Part shown: piece after piece, positions 29,941-38,104 of the stretch
How positions within the stretch are numbered: position 1 is the stretch's first letter
Layout: every line of letters starts with the position of its first letter
NCBI RefSeq assembly: GCF_002929275.1
Contig: NZ_PJIK01000002.1
Coordinates: 1,958 to 65,957, forward strand
Reading direction: 5' to 3'
DNA length: 64,000 bases
Source of the DNA: Arthrobacter sp. ZGTC131
GTDB taxonomy: Bacteria > Actinomycetota > Actinomycetes > Actinomycetales > Micrococcaceae
Translations under genes and position numbers: made by a program
Notes under the pieces: generated by a model
Seen by the model: only the letters and a program-made list of their open reading frames with translations
Databases searched by the model: none
Told to the model about the DNA's origin: nothing

Positions 29941-29959
29941 GTCAAGAAGTTAACGCAAC
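29941..29959. promoter_or_regulatory. putative ROK-regulator operator, site 2
   Basis: GTCAAGAAGTTAACGCAAC lies 32 bp upstream of the ROK gene start; it shares GTCAAG and TTAACGCAAC with site 1. The position suggests autoregulation. Confidence 0.55.
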
Positions 29960-30115
29960 GCTTGCGTCGCCGCGGTTTTGGGCTCTCTGGACGATCTGTC
30001 CCGCTGGCCGGGCCTTCAGGTGCAAATAGACCGGCGCGCGTGGCGGGCCCCGCGGATACGCTGAGGGGACGGCCCGGTGTTGGGCGGGCGTTCACGAAGA
30101 TTCGAGGTGATCAAG

Positions 30116-30940
30116 GTGCTCCTGGCGCTGTTGCAGGCAAACGCCGCTGTTTTGGATATCGAACGGAACTGCCGGGCCATTGACGAGGCTGCCCGGAAAG
30201 CCGCGGAAGCCGGAGCCGGCGTGCTGCTGACTCCCGAACTCTTTCCCGTGGGGTATGCGCCGCTGCGGATCCGCACGGAGCTGAATCCGGCCGTTCTTCC
30301 GGCCATCCGCAGCATGTTGGCGGAGATCGCCGCCCGTCACCGGATCGCGCTGGTCTACAGCCTGCCGGCGGTCACGCCCGGAGGGCAGTGGCAGATCACC
30401 GCCACGCTACTCGGCGATCGGGGGGATGAACTACTCACCTACGCGAAGGTGCATTTGTTCGGGCCGGAGGAGCGCAACGCGTTCAGCCCCGCAGAAGCAG
30501 CCCCCGCCGTCGTCGATCTGGCCGGTATCAGGGCATCGCTGGCCATTTGCTATGACGTGGAATTTCCCGAGGTTGTGCGCGCAGCCGCCGCCCGCGGCGC
30601 CGAGCTGCTTCTGGCTCCCACCGCGCTGGCGCACGGATTCGACGCCGTTCCCCAGGTCCTGTTGCGCGCCCGGGCGCTGGAGAGCCAGCTGACCGTGGCC
30701 TACGCCAACCATTCGGGCGCGGAGGACGGCTGCGAGTTCCTGGGCGGAAGCGTCATCGCCGCGCCGGACGGGTCGCTGCTGGCGGCGGCGGGCACCGGTC
30801 CGGAGCTGCTGTTCGCCGAGGTCTGCGCGGACGCTGCCCGGAACGCGAGGGCGGTTGTGCCCTACCTCGAGGACCGGCGCCCCGCTGTTTACCGGTCCTG
30901 GGAAGACGGCCTGGCCGGGGACGGCTCCGCCGGGGGCTGA
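30116..30940 (+). CDS. davA: carbon-nitrogen hydrolase, DavA-like (5-aminovaleramidase candidate)
   Basis: 274 residues, nitrilase superfamily amidase. The Glu-Lys-Cys triad is present: LLTPELFPVGY, LTYAKVHLFG and LAICYDVEFPE. From memory of Pseudomonas DavA, the similarity runs through ICYDVEFPEVVRAAAARGAELLLAPTA, the VRARALE-type helix (LLRARALESQ), YANHSGAEDGCEFLGGS and the PDGSLLA segment. The nearby DavB-like monooxygenase would make its amide substrate. The start is GTG 30116 with GAGGTGA ahead of it; GTG 30107 is possible. Its 3' end overlaps the converging PucR gene by 52 bp. Confidence 0.8.
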   Translation: MLLALLQANAAVLDIERNCRAIDEAARKAAEAGAGVLLTPELFPVGYAPLRIRTELNPAVLPAIRSMLAEIAARHRIALVYSLPAVTPGGQWQITATLLGDRGDELLTYAKVHLFGPEERNAFSPAEAAPAVVDLAGIRASLAICYDVEFPEVVRAAAARGAELLLAPTALAHGFDAVPQVLLRARALESQLTVAYANHSGAEDGCEFLGGSVIAAPDGSLLAAAGTGPELLFAEVCADAARNARAVVPYLEDRRPAVYRSWEDGLAGDGSAGG

Positions 30941-32556
30941 GCCGGCGAATGGGCGGTGCCGGAAGGGCCGGCCGGCGGCAGCTCATCCGCATACTGCAGC
31001 GCAATCCACAGTTCCGCCCGCACCTGTGCCTCGTTGAGGTCCATGTCCAACAGCTCCGCCACCGCGTTGACCTGGCGCCGGACGCTGTTGCGGTGCAGCC
31101 CGAGCACCTTGGCGGTGGCGTCCCAGTTACCGTTTTCGCCCAGCCAGGACTTCAGCACCGAGAGCTGGGCGCGGCGGCGGTCGGCGTCCTGGCTGAGCAG
31201 CGGCTCCAGGAGCCGGCCCGCCAGCATGGTGCCGGCCTCGCGCCCCAGCAGCCCCGTCACAGTCCAGCTGACTTCGCCCACCCGCGCACTCTTACCGGTG
31301 CTCTGGACCCGGGAGCGCAGTGACGTCACGCGCTGGTAGGCGCCGCTCAGGCCGGCCAGCTCGGTGGCATCGCCGATCACCAGGCGCCAGCCGAGCTTTT
31401 CTATCTCGGCCAGCAACGCGTCATCCACTTTCAGCCTGGTGATCGCCGCGAACCCGTAGTCGGTGATTTCCACGAGCTTGGTGTCGAACAGCCGCCGCCA
31501 CTGCAGCAGTTCGCGCACCGGGCTGTCGCCGGCCGGCCACATCGCCTGGTCCGCCTTGACGCCCTGGACCACCCGAAGCGGGGCCGAGCGGGTGGACGAG
31601 GTGCTCTGGGCCAGCAGGTCCCGGAGCCCGTTGATGTGCCGCGTTCCGCCGCTGGCCACGCTGTCCGGGTGCAGCAGCAGCGCCGTGGCCAGCTGGCTTG
31701 GCGCCAGGGAACCGCTGGTCCGCTGCCGGACCAGGAGTTCCAAGAGGCCGACGGCGGATGACACCACGCTGTTCTGCGCCGGAGTCAGCGGCGCGTCGGT
31801 ACCCAGGACCAGGGCCCCAAGGTTGGCGTCGCGGGTGCTGCGCAGCGGATGCCCGAAGACTAGCGCGGACCCCGCGACGTCGAAGGAGTCCATCTCCACC
31901 CGGGGCCCGCTCCCGCCCAGAAGGCGGTCCAGGATCGGCTGGAGCACGGGAAGCTCGACGCCGGAGCCCGCCCGGGCGCGGACCCGTCCGTCCGCGCCCA
32001 CCAGCACCGCCCACACAGGCACCCGTTGGGTCAGCGCTGCCAGGAGTTCGTGCTCGGGCCGGGCGGACAGCACGGCACGCATCAGCTGCCTGTTGGTGTC
32101 GGCCAGGTGCCGGAACAATTTGGCGTTGTCCGACTCCAGGAGCTGGGAGAACTCGAGCCCGATCGCCGCGAACGGAACCGTGTTGGGCACCTCCACGAGG
32201 GTCAGGTTGTGCCTGACGCAGGCCTCCACCAGGGTGTCCGGCACGGCGTCGAAGTACGGGTCGAGCCCGAATCCTAGTGCCCCCACCCGGGCCTGGACGA
32301 GCCGCCGCACGTAGGCGTCAACCCGGTCCGCGTCGCCGGCCTCGCCCACGAATGGCAGCCCGGCCGTCAGGAGGAACTCGCCGTCGAGCAGGTAGGGGGT
32401 GGGGTCCTCCAGCTCGCTGGGCTCTACCCAGCGCAACAGGCCGGAACCGTTGCCGCCGTCGTGAATCACCTTCAACTCCGGCGGCAACTTCGCCAGGAAC
32501 TGTTCCAGGGTGACGACGCTCAGGCGCTCGGCGCCGGTTGTGGCCTCAGCCGACAT
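30889..32556 (-). CDS. PucR family transcriptional regulator
   Basis: 555 residues. The N-terminal PucR domain (about 15-140: VTLEQFLAKLPPELKVIHDG, TAGLPFVG, ALGFGLDPYFDAVPDTLVEACVRHNLTLVEVP) senses nitrogen metabolites. A middle GGDEF-like PucR region follows, then a C-terminal helix-turn-helix (LSVLKSWLGENGNWDATAKVLGLHRNSVRRQVNAVAELL, about 475-515). The tail is Pro/Ser-rich. The ATG at 32556 overlaps the racemase stop by 11 bp, so the genes are coupled. Located in the middle of an amino acid catabolic cluster, it is its likely regulator. Confidence 0.88.
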   Translation of the reverse strand: MSAEATTGAERLSVVTLEQFLAKLPPELKVIHDGGNGSGLLRWVEPSELEDPTPYLLDGEFLLTAGLPFVGEAGDADRVDAYVRRLVQARVGALGFGLDPYFDAVPDTLVEACVRHNLTLVEVPNTVPFAAIGLEFSQLLESDNAKLFRHLADTNRQLMRAVLSARPEHELLAALTQRVPVWAVLVGADGRVRARAGSGVELPVLQPILDRLLGGSGPRVEMDSFDVAGSALVFGHPLRSTRDANLGALVLGTDAPLTPAQNSVVSSAVGLLELLVRQRTSGSLAPSQLATALLLHPDSVASGGTRHINGLRDLLAQSTSSTRSAPLRVVQGVKADQAMWPAGDSPVRELLQWRRLFDTKLVEITDYGFAAITRLKVDDALLAEIEKLGWRLVIGDATELAGLSGAYQRVTSLRSRVQSTGKSARVGEVSWTVTGLLGREAGTMLAGRLLEPLLSQDADRRRAQLSVLKSWLGENGNWDATAKVLGLHRNSVRRQVNAVAELLDMDLNEAQVRAELWIALQYADELPPAGPSGTAHSPAQPPAEPSPARPSSQDR

Positions 32557-33760
32557 GCGGCACACCGTCCCGGGGATCCTCGTAATCCGGGCACTCGTAG
32601 GCCCGGGGGAGGCGCGGGGCAATCCTGTTGATGATTTCGTCGCCGTGGCTGCCGATCGCGGCGCCCCATTCGTCCGCGCTGGCCGCACCGGTGCCCGGAT
32701 CGCCAAACAGCACAGCTGCGTCGCCCACGCAGACGCCGCCCGAGTCCGCTCGCAGGTCCACCATGAACTGGTCCATGCACACCTTGCCGATCACGGGAAC
32801 CCGCCTGCCCCCGATCCGGACGATGCTCCTGCCGGAAATGCCCTTCGGAATGCCGTCCGCGTAGCCGAGCGGGATCAGCCCCAGGAAACGTGCCTCGTGG
32901 GTGATGGCCTGGTGCTCGTAGCTCACCCCGGTGCCCGCCGGGACTTTCTTCACCAGCACCACGGGCGCCGTCACGGTCAGGGCCGGGCGAAGCCCGTAAT
33001 CCGCCGGGTCAAGGTGGTCAGCCGGGGCCAGTCCGTAGATGGCCAGGCCCGCCCGGACCATGTCGAACGCAAATTCTGGGCGGTCCAGGATGTTGGCGGA
33101 ACTGGAAACATGCCTCAGCTGCGGGTCCAGTCCGGCCCGCCGGGCCTGGCGGACGGCTTCCTCAAAAACCGCCACGGCCGCGGCGTTGCCAGGGTGGGCG
33201 GGAACATCGGCCCAGGCCAGATGCGTCCAGACGCCTCTTACCGAAAGCGTTCCGGCAACCTCGGCGGCGCGTGCGGCGGCCACGAGGTCCGGCCAGTCCT
33301 CGGCCCGTGCGCCGCCCCGGCTCAGGCCGCTGTCCAATTCGAGGTGGACAGCGGCCGGCCGTCCCAGCGACCGGGCGATGCCCGCCACCACATCCAGCTG
33401 GGCGGTGCTGCCGAGCGACATGTCGACGTCGTTGTCTACCGCTTCGCGGATGATGTCGCTGGACGCCGAGGCGAGGTACAGCCATGAAAGAACCGGGGCT
33501 GTGATGCCGGCGCGGCGCAAGGCGAGGGCCTCGGTGAGCTGGGCCGTCCCGAGCCAGTCGGCGCCGGCCGCAAGGGCTGCCTGTGCCACGTCCACGAGCC
33601 CGTGGCCGTAGGCGTTGCCCTTCACCACCGCCATGAAATGCGCTGCGGAGGTGAGTGCCCGGAGGGCCCGGACATTGTCGGAAATCGCGGACAGATCAAC
33701 GCTGACCTGGCCGGAAAGCACCATGTTCGGGGTGCCTGCCTGTTGTGCATTACGTCTCAT
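32546..33760 (-). CDS. alr: alanine racemase family (PLP) amino acid racemase
   Basis: 404 residues, fold-type III PLP enzyme. The PLP lysine lies in AVVKGNAYGHG (residues of about 43-53) and the catalytic Tyr in GTGVSYEHQA. HLELDSGLSRGG, IGKVCMDQFMVDL and GDAAVLFG are further family motifs. The ATG at 33760 sits about ten bases after a TATAGT box and may be leaderless; an ATG at 33725 is an alternative. It is coupled to the PucR gene and divergent from an amino acid permease. It may supply D-alanine for the wall or racemise the cluster's substrate (such as D-lysine); sequence alone does not decide. Confidence 0.88.
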   Translation of the reverse strand: MRRNAQQAGTPNMVLSGQVSVDLSAISDNVRALRALTSAAHFMAVVKGNAYGHGLVDVAQAALAAGADWLGTAQLTEALALRRAGITAPVLSWLYLASASSDIIREAVDNDVDMSLGSTAQLDVVAGIARSLGRPAAVHLELDSGLSRGGARAEDWPDLVAAARAAEVAGTLSVRGVWTHLAWADVPAHPGNAAAVAVFEEAVRQARRAGLDPQLRHVSSSANILDRPEFAFDMVRAGLAIYGLAPADHLDPADYGLRPALTVTAPVVLVKKVPAGTGVSYEHQAITHEARFLGLIPLGYADGIPKGISGRSIVRIGGRRVPVIGKVCMDQFMVDLRADSGGVCVGDAAVLFGDPGTGAASADEWGAAIGSHGDEIINRIAPRLPRAYECPDYEDPRDGVPHVG

Positions 33761-33790
33761 GCCAGAACACTATAGGGCATTTTGCACAAC
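33744..33790. promoter_or_regulatory. pair of inverted TTGTGCA sites between alr and the permease
   Basis: TTGTGCA at 33744-33750 and its complement TGCACAA at 33784-33790 flank the alr start, centres 40 bp apart. The spacing of about four helical turns could support looping by a regulator such as the adjacent PucR protein. Confidence 0.35.
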
Positions 33791-33860
33791 CGTGAGAGGT
33801 GGCTCACACGCCTAGTCTGAGATGAGGGGAATCGCAACTACTCACGAACGGACGTCAACG

Positions 33861-35405
33861 ATGACTGTGCCCACGTACACAGAACAGCGGCCGGCAGCGC
33901 CGGCCGGCCGGCCCGGCCTGGCCGCGCAGCTGCTGCGCCGCAAGCCGATCGGACAGATGGTCAATGAAGCCGAAACGGGCCACGGCGGAACCCGCCTGGT
34001 CCGCAGCTTCGGCGTCCTGCAGCTGACGATGATCAGCGTGGGCGCCACCCTGGGAACCGGCATCCTGGTGATCCTTGGCGAATCGGTTCCGCTGGCCGGG
34101 CCCGCCATCTGGATCTCCTTCGCCATTGCCGGCTTCGCGGCCCTGCTCTCCGCCGTGTCCTACGCCGAGATGGCCGGCCTGGTGCCGGTGGCGGGCTCCA
34201 GCTATTCCTACAGCTACGCCACCCTGGGTGAGGGCATGGCCTGGATCTGCGGCTGGTGCCTCGTGCTGGAGTACGCCGTCTCGGTGGCGGCCGTCGCCGT
34301 CGGGGCCGGACAGTACGTCAACGAGACGCTCGCGGTGTTCGGCCAGGTCCTGCCGGACTCCATCTCCCAGCCGCCCGGTGACGGCGGCGGCATCATGAAC
34401 ATCCCGGCCATGGTCATTGTGGTGCTGGCCATGATCCTGCTGGTGCGCGGTGCCAAGGAAAGCGCCTGGGTCAACACCGCCATCGTGGTGGTGAAGGTGG
34501 GAATCCTGATCTTCTTCTGCGCCGTGGCCTTCACTGCCTTCAACGCGGGCAACTTCGAGCCCCTCCTGCCCATGGGCGCTGCCGGCGTTTCCGCCGCCGC
34601 CTCCAGCGTCTTCTTCTCTTACATCGGCTTCGATGCCGCCTCCACCGCGGGCGAGGAAGCCCGCAACCCCAAGCGGGACCTGCCCCGGGCCATCATGCTC
34701 TCCATGCTGATCGTCACCACCATCTACGTCCTGGTAGCCGTCGCCGCTGTTGGTGCCCGTCCCTGGGGATGGTTCGACGGCAACGAGGCAGCCCTCGTCA
34801 AGATTCTCGAGGAAACCACCGGGCAGCCCTGGATCGCCCTGGTCTTCGCCGTCGGTGCAGTCCTTGCCATCGCCAGCATCGTGCTGACCGTCCTGTACGG
34901 GCAGACCCGCATCCTTCTCTCCATGGCCCGCGACGGACTCATTCCCAAGGTCTTCGGCCGCGTCTCCAAGAGGACCGGCACGCCCGTTGCCGGCACCCTG
35001 ATTGTCGGCGTCCTTGTGGCGCTGACGGCCGGCCTGGTTCCCCTGGGCGCCCTGGCCGATGCAACGAGCATCGGCACACTCTTTGCTTTCGCCCTGGTGA
35101 ACGTGGCCGTCATCTACCTGCGCCGCACCCGGCCTGAGCTCACGCGGACCTTCCGGGTGCCGCTGTTCCCGCTGACCCCGATCCTGGGCGCGCTGATGTG
35201 TGCGTACCTCATGGTCAACCTCGGTGCCGACACCTGGGTGACCTTCGGGATCTGGATGCTCGTGGGACTCGCCGCCTACTTCGGCTACGGCCGCCGCCAT
35301 TCCAGGGTGGCCGCGCTCAGCCAGGAGGAATACCGTGAACTATCCAGCCGTGAACTTTCCAGCACTCCCTCAATCCCCGAACCCTCAAAGGCAGACCTTT
35401 CATGA
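33861..35405 (+). CDS. APC superfamily amino acid permease
   Basis: 514 residues, about twelve to fourteen helices. SFGVLQLTMISVGATLGTGILVILGE is the helix 1 signature of the APC fold (GxGIF/L type), and FFSYIGFDAASTAGEEARNPKRDLPRAIMLSM is the helix 6/loop motif of cationic amino acid transporters (CAT). It ends in a cytoplasmic tail. The ATG at 33861 is chosen because upstream residues (MRGIATTHERTS) look untranslated. It overlaps the monooxygenase gene by ATGA. Uptake of lysine or another cationic amino acid is inferred from family and partner. Confidence 0.88.
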   Translation: MTVPTYTEQRPAAPAGRPGLAAQLLRRKPIGQMVNEAETGHGGTRLVRSFGVLQLTMISVGATLGTGILVILGESVPLAGPAIWISFAIAGFAALLSAVSYAEMAGLVPVAGSSYSYSYATLGEGMAWICGWCLVLEYAVSVAAVAVGAGQYVNETLAVFGQVLPDSISQPPGDGGGIMNIPAMVIVVLAMILLVRGAKESAWVNTAIVVVKVGILIFFCAVAFTAFNAGNFEPLLPMGAAGVSAAASSVFFSYIGFDAASTAGEEARNPKRDLPRAIMLSMLIVTTIYVLVAVAAVGARPWGWFDGNEAALVKILEETTGQPWIALVFAVGAVLAIASIVLTVLYGQTRILLSMARDGLIPKVFGRVSKRTGTPVAGTLIVGVLVALTAGLVPLGALADATSIGTLFAFALVNVAVIYLRRTRPELTRTFRVPLFPLTPILGALMCAYLMVNLGADTWVTFGIWMLVGLAAYFGYGRRHSRVAALSQEEYRELSSRELSSTPSIPEPSKADLS

Positions 35406-37132
35406 CCATCGCTACCGAACTGCCGGCCTTCGATCCGTCCAGCACCTCCACCGGACCGTCACGGGAGGCGGCCGCCAGGCAGGACCTTGCCCCCATCACC
35501 ATGCTGAATCCGGACTTCCCGTTCAGCTATGACCATTACCTCTCCCACCCGGACGGGCTGGGTTCCCTTCCGCCGGAACTGTACGGAACAGAAGTCGCGG
35601 TGGTGGGCGCTGGGCTGTCCGGACTGGTCACCGCCTACGAGCTGATGAGGCTCGGGCTGCGGCCCGTCGTCTACGAGGCCGACCAGATCGGCGGCCGCCT
35701 GCGCACGGCCAGCTTCCCGTCGGCCCCCGGCGTGGTGGCAGACCTGGGCGGCATGCGTTTCCCGGTATCCGGCAAGGCGTTCTACCACTACGTGGACCTG
35801 CTGGGACTCGACACCCAGGAGTTCCCCAACCCGCTGGCGCCCGCAACCTCCAGCACCGTGATCGAGCTCGCCGGGCAGAAGCACTACGCAACCACCTCCG
35901 CCGACCTTCCGCCGTTCTTCCGCGAAGTGGCCGACGCCTGGAAAGCCGCCGTGAACGACGGCGCCCGGTTCAGCGAGATGCAGGACGCCATCCGGGCGCG
36001 GGACACCGCCCGGATCAAGGAACTCTGGAATGAGCTCCTGCCGCTGCTGGACGAGCAGACGTTCTACGGCTTCATCGCCGGCAGCGAGTCGTTCAAGGAG
36101 GCGGGCTTTGCCCACCGCGAGGCGTTCGGCCAGGTGGGCTTCGGCACCGGCGGCTGGGATACGGACTTCCCCAACTCCATCCTCGAGATCCTGCGCGTCG
36201 TATATACCGACGCCGATGACCAGCACCGACTCATCGCCGGCGGAGCGCAACGGCTCCCGGAGGCACTGTGGCACCACGCGCCGTCGGGCATGGCCCACTG
36301 GCCGGAAGGAACGTCGCTGGCGTCACTGCACTCCGGCTCCCCGCGGGGTGCAGTGGACCGGATCAGCCGGGACGCCAACGGAGACCTCCGCCTCCGTGAG
36401 CGGTGGGGCCGCGAATCGTCCTACCCGGCAGTGGTCACCACCTGCCAGTCGTGGCTGCTGTCCACGCGAATCCACACGGAGGAGGCGCTGTTCCCCGCGG
36501 AGCTCTGGACGGCGATCGAGCGCTCGCACTACATGCAGTCCTCGAAGACGTTCGTCATGGTGGACCGGCCGTTCTGGAAGGACATCGACCCGGAAACCGG
36601 CCGCGAGGTGCTGTCCATGACGCTGACCGACCGGCTCAACCGCGCCACCTACCTCCTGGATAACGGCCCGGACCAGCCCGCCGTGATCCTGCTGTCCTAC
36701 ACGTGGAACGATGACGCGCTGAAGTGGCTGTCCCTCGACGCCGACCAGCGGGTGGAGCTCATGCTGCACTCACTCGAGCAGATCTACCCCGGTGTGGACA
36801 TCGCCAGTCACATCGTGGGCCAGCCCATCACGGTCTCCTGGGAGGCGGACCCCAACTTCATGGGCGCCTTCAAGGCAAACCTGCCCGGGCACTACCGCTA
36901 CCAGCAGCGCCTCTTCACCCACTTCAAGCAGGACCGCCTGCCGGAAAGCCAGCGCGGGATCTTCCTCGCCGGCGACGATGTCTCCTTCACCGCCGGCTGG
37001 GCCGAGGGTGCCGTGACCACGGGCTTGAATGCGGTGTGGGGCGTGGTGAACCACCTCGGCGGATCGTCCGCCGCCGGAAACCCCGGCCCCGGCGACCTGC
37101 TCGACGCGCTGGGACCTATCAGCCTGGACTAG
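35402..37132 (+). CDS. davB: FAD amine oxidase, DavB-like (lysine 2-monooxygenase candidate)
   Basis: 576 residues. The FAD-binding motif is VAVVGAGLSGLVTAYELMRLGLRPVVYEA with GGRLRT after it. From memory of Pseudomonas lysine 2-monooxygenase (DavB), near-identical blocks include PDFPF..D..L.HP.GLGS at the N-terminus, LGGMRFPVS..AFYHYVD, REAFGQVGFGTGGWDTDFPNS, HYMQSSKTFVMVDRPFWKD, GREVLSMTLTDRLNR and WEADPNFMGAFKANLPGHYRY. The enzyme would convert L-lysine to 5-aminovaleramide with CO2 release. Tryptophan 2-monooxygenase is the main alternative in this family. Coupled to the APC permease (ATGA); the DavA-like amidase lies 5 kb away in the same cluster. Confidence 0.85.
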   Translation: MTIATELPAFDPSSTSTGPSREAAARQDLAPITMLNPDFPFSYDHYLSHPDGLGSLPPELYGTEVAVVGAGLSGLVTAYELMRLGLRPVVYEADQIGGRLRTASFPSAPGVVADLGGMRFPVSGKAFYHYVDLLGLDTQEFPNPLAPATSSTVIELAGQKHYATTSADLPPFFREVADAWKAAVNDGARFSEMQDAIRARDTARIKELWNELLPLLDEQTFYGFIAGSESFKEAGFAHREAFGQVGFGTGGWDTDFPNSILEILRVVYTDADDQHRLIAGGAQRLPEALWHHAPSGMAHWPEGTSLASLHSGSPRGAVDRISRDANGDLRLRERWGRESSYPAVVTTCQSWLLSTRIHTEEALFPAELWTAIERSHYMQSSKTFVMVDRPFWKDIDPETGREVLSMTLTDRLNRATYLLDNGPDQPAVILLSYTWNDDALKWLSLDADQRVELMLHSLEQIYPGVDIASHIVGQPITVSWEADPNFMGAFKANLPGHYRYQQRLFTHFKQDRLPESQRGIFLAGDDVSFTAGWAEGAVTTGLNAVWGVVNHLGGSSAAGNPGPGDLLDALGPISLD

Positions 37133-37138
37133 CCGAAG

Positions 37139-37660
37139 TTAGTCTGCGTGGACCTCGCGGTGCGCCTGCGCGAGCTCGCGGTAGCGCGCCGCGTTGCGCT
37201 TCACGCCGTCGAATTCCTCATCGGTGAGTTCCCGGCGCACCTTGGCGGGGACCCCGGCCACGAGGGAGCGCGGCGGAACCACCGTGCCTTCGAGGACCAC
37301 AGCGCCCGCCGCCACGAGCGAGCCTGCGCCGATCACCGCGCCGTTGAGGATGGTGGCGCTCATGCCGATGAGGCAGTCATCCTCAACGGTGCAGCCGTGG
37401 ACGACGGCGCTGTGCCCGACGCTGACCCTCGCCCCGACGCTGCACGGGAAGCCCGGGTCGGCATGCAGCACCACGTTGTCCTGCAGGTTGCTGCCTGCGC
37501 CGACGCTGATCGCGGCCGTGTCCGCCCGCACGGAGACACCGTAAAAGGCGCTCGCGTCCTCGGCGAGCGTGGCACAGCCGATGACGGACGCCGTCGGCGC
37601 CACGAAAACTGAAGGATGGATGTCCGGGGTGTCGCCGGCGAAGGAGTAGATGGGAGCCAT
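37139..37660 (-). CDS. gamma-carbonic anhydrase-like hexapeptide protein
   Basis: 173 residues with a left-handed beta-helix of hexapeptide repeats (SVFVAPTASVIGCATLAEDASAFYGVSVRAD). Metal-ligand positions are present: VLHAD, VGHSAVVHGCTVEDD, matching the three His of the gamma-CA family. The family (YrdA/PaaY-type) includes carbonic anhydrases and thioesterase-like proteins; activity cannot be predicted. It converges on the monooxygenase with only 6 bp between stops. Confidence 0.85.
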   Translation of the reverse strand: MAPIYSFAGDTPDIHPSVFVAPTASVIGCATLAEDASAFYGVSVRADTAAISVGAGSNLQDNVVLHADPGFPCSVGARVSVGHSAVVHGCTVEDDCLIGMSATILNGAVIGAGSLVAAGAVVLEGTVVPPRSLVAGVPAKVRRELTDEEFDGVKRNAARYRELAQAHREVHAD

Positions 37661-37692
37661 TCCCCCAGCCTAGGACACCTCCACCCCGGGCG

Positions 37693-38052
37693 TCAGGGGA
37701 GGACGACGGCGATCGGCGCGCCTGGCGCCGCCACTCGCTCGAGTTCACGCACGACGTCGTCCGCCTCCGCTGCGGTGAGTCCGGCCAGAGCCTGCACCGC
37801 CCACACCGCCGGAAAGACCTTGTCCGCGAACGGCAGCCGTGCGGGGTCGGCCACCGAAACGCTCAGCCGGCGGGAAACGGCGTAGCGGACGTTCCCGTCA
37901 AACGGATCCACGCCTGTGTAATGGATGCCCGCCCGGACGAACCTGATTCCGTCGTCGCCCGGGCCGCAGCACACTTCCAGCACCGCGCGGCGGCCCTGCG
38001 CCTTGAGCAGCGCGATGAAAGGTTCCAGCGAGGTCTCCGTGAGCAAGGCCAT
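37693..38052 (-). CDS. short class I SAM-dependent methyltransferase
   Basis: 119 residues. Motif I is LEVCCGPGDDGIRFV, and YTGVDPFDGNVRYA is the following acidic strand; ARLPFADKVFPAVWAVQALAGLTAAEADDVVRELERVAAPGAPI matches motifs II-III of Methyltransf_11. The usual family length is 200 or more, so the substrate-binding C-terminal third is missing. It ends on a clean stop with no downstream continuation seen. It could be a remnant or a genuinely minimal protein. Confidence 0.65.
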   Translation of the reverse strand: MALLTETSLEPFIALLKAQGRRAVLEVCCGPGDDGIRFVRAGIHYTGVDPFDGNVRYAVSRRLSVSVADPARLPFADKVFPAVWAVQALAGLTAAEADDVVRELERVAAPGAPIAVVLP

Positions 38053-38104
38053 GGTGTTAACCAGTCTCAGTTAAAACAGGCCGGGTTGGAAGGCTAGAGA
38101 CGGC

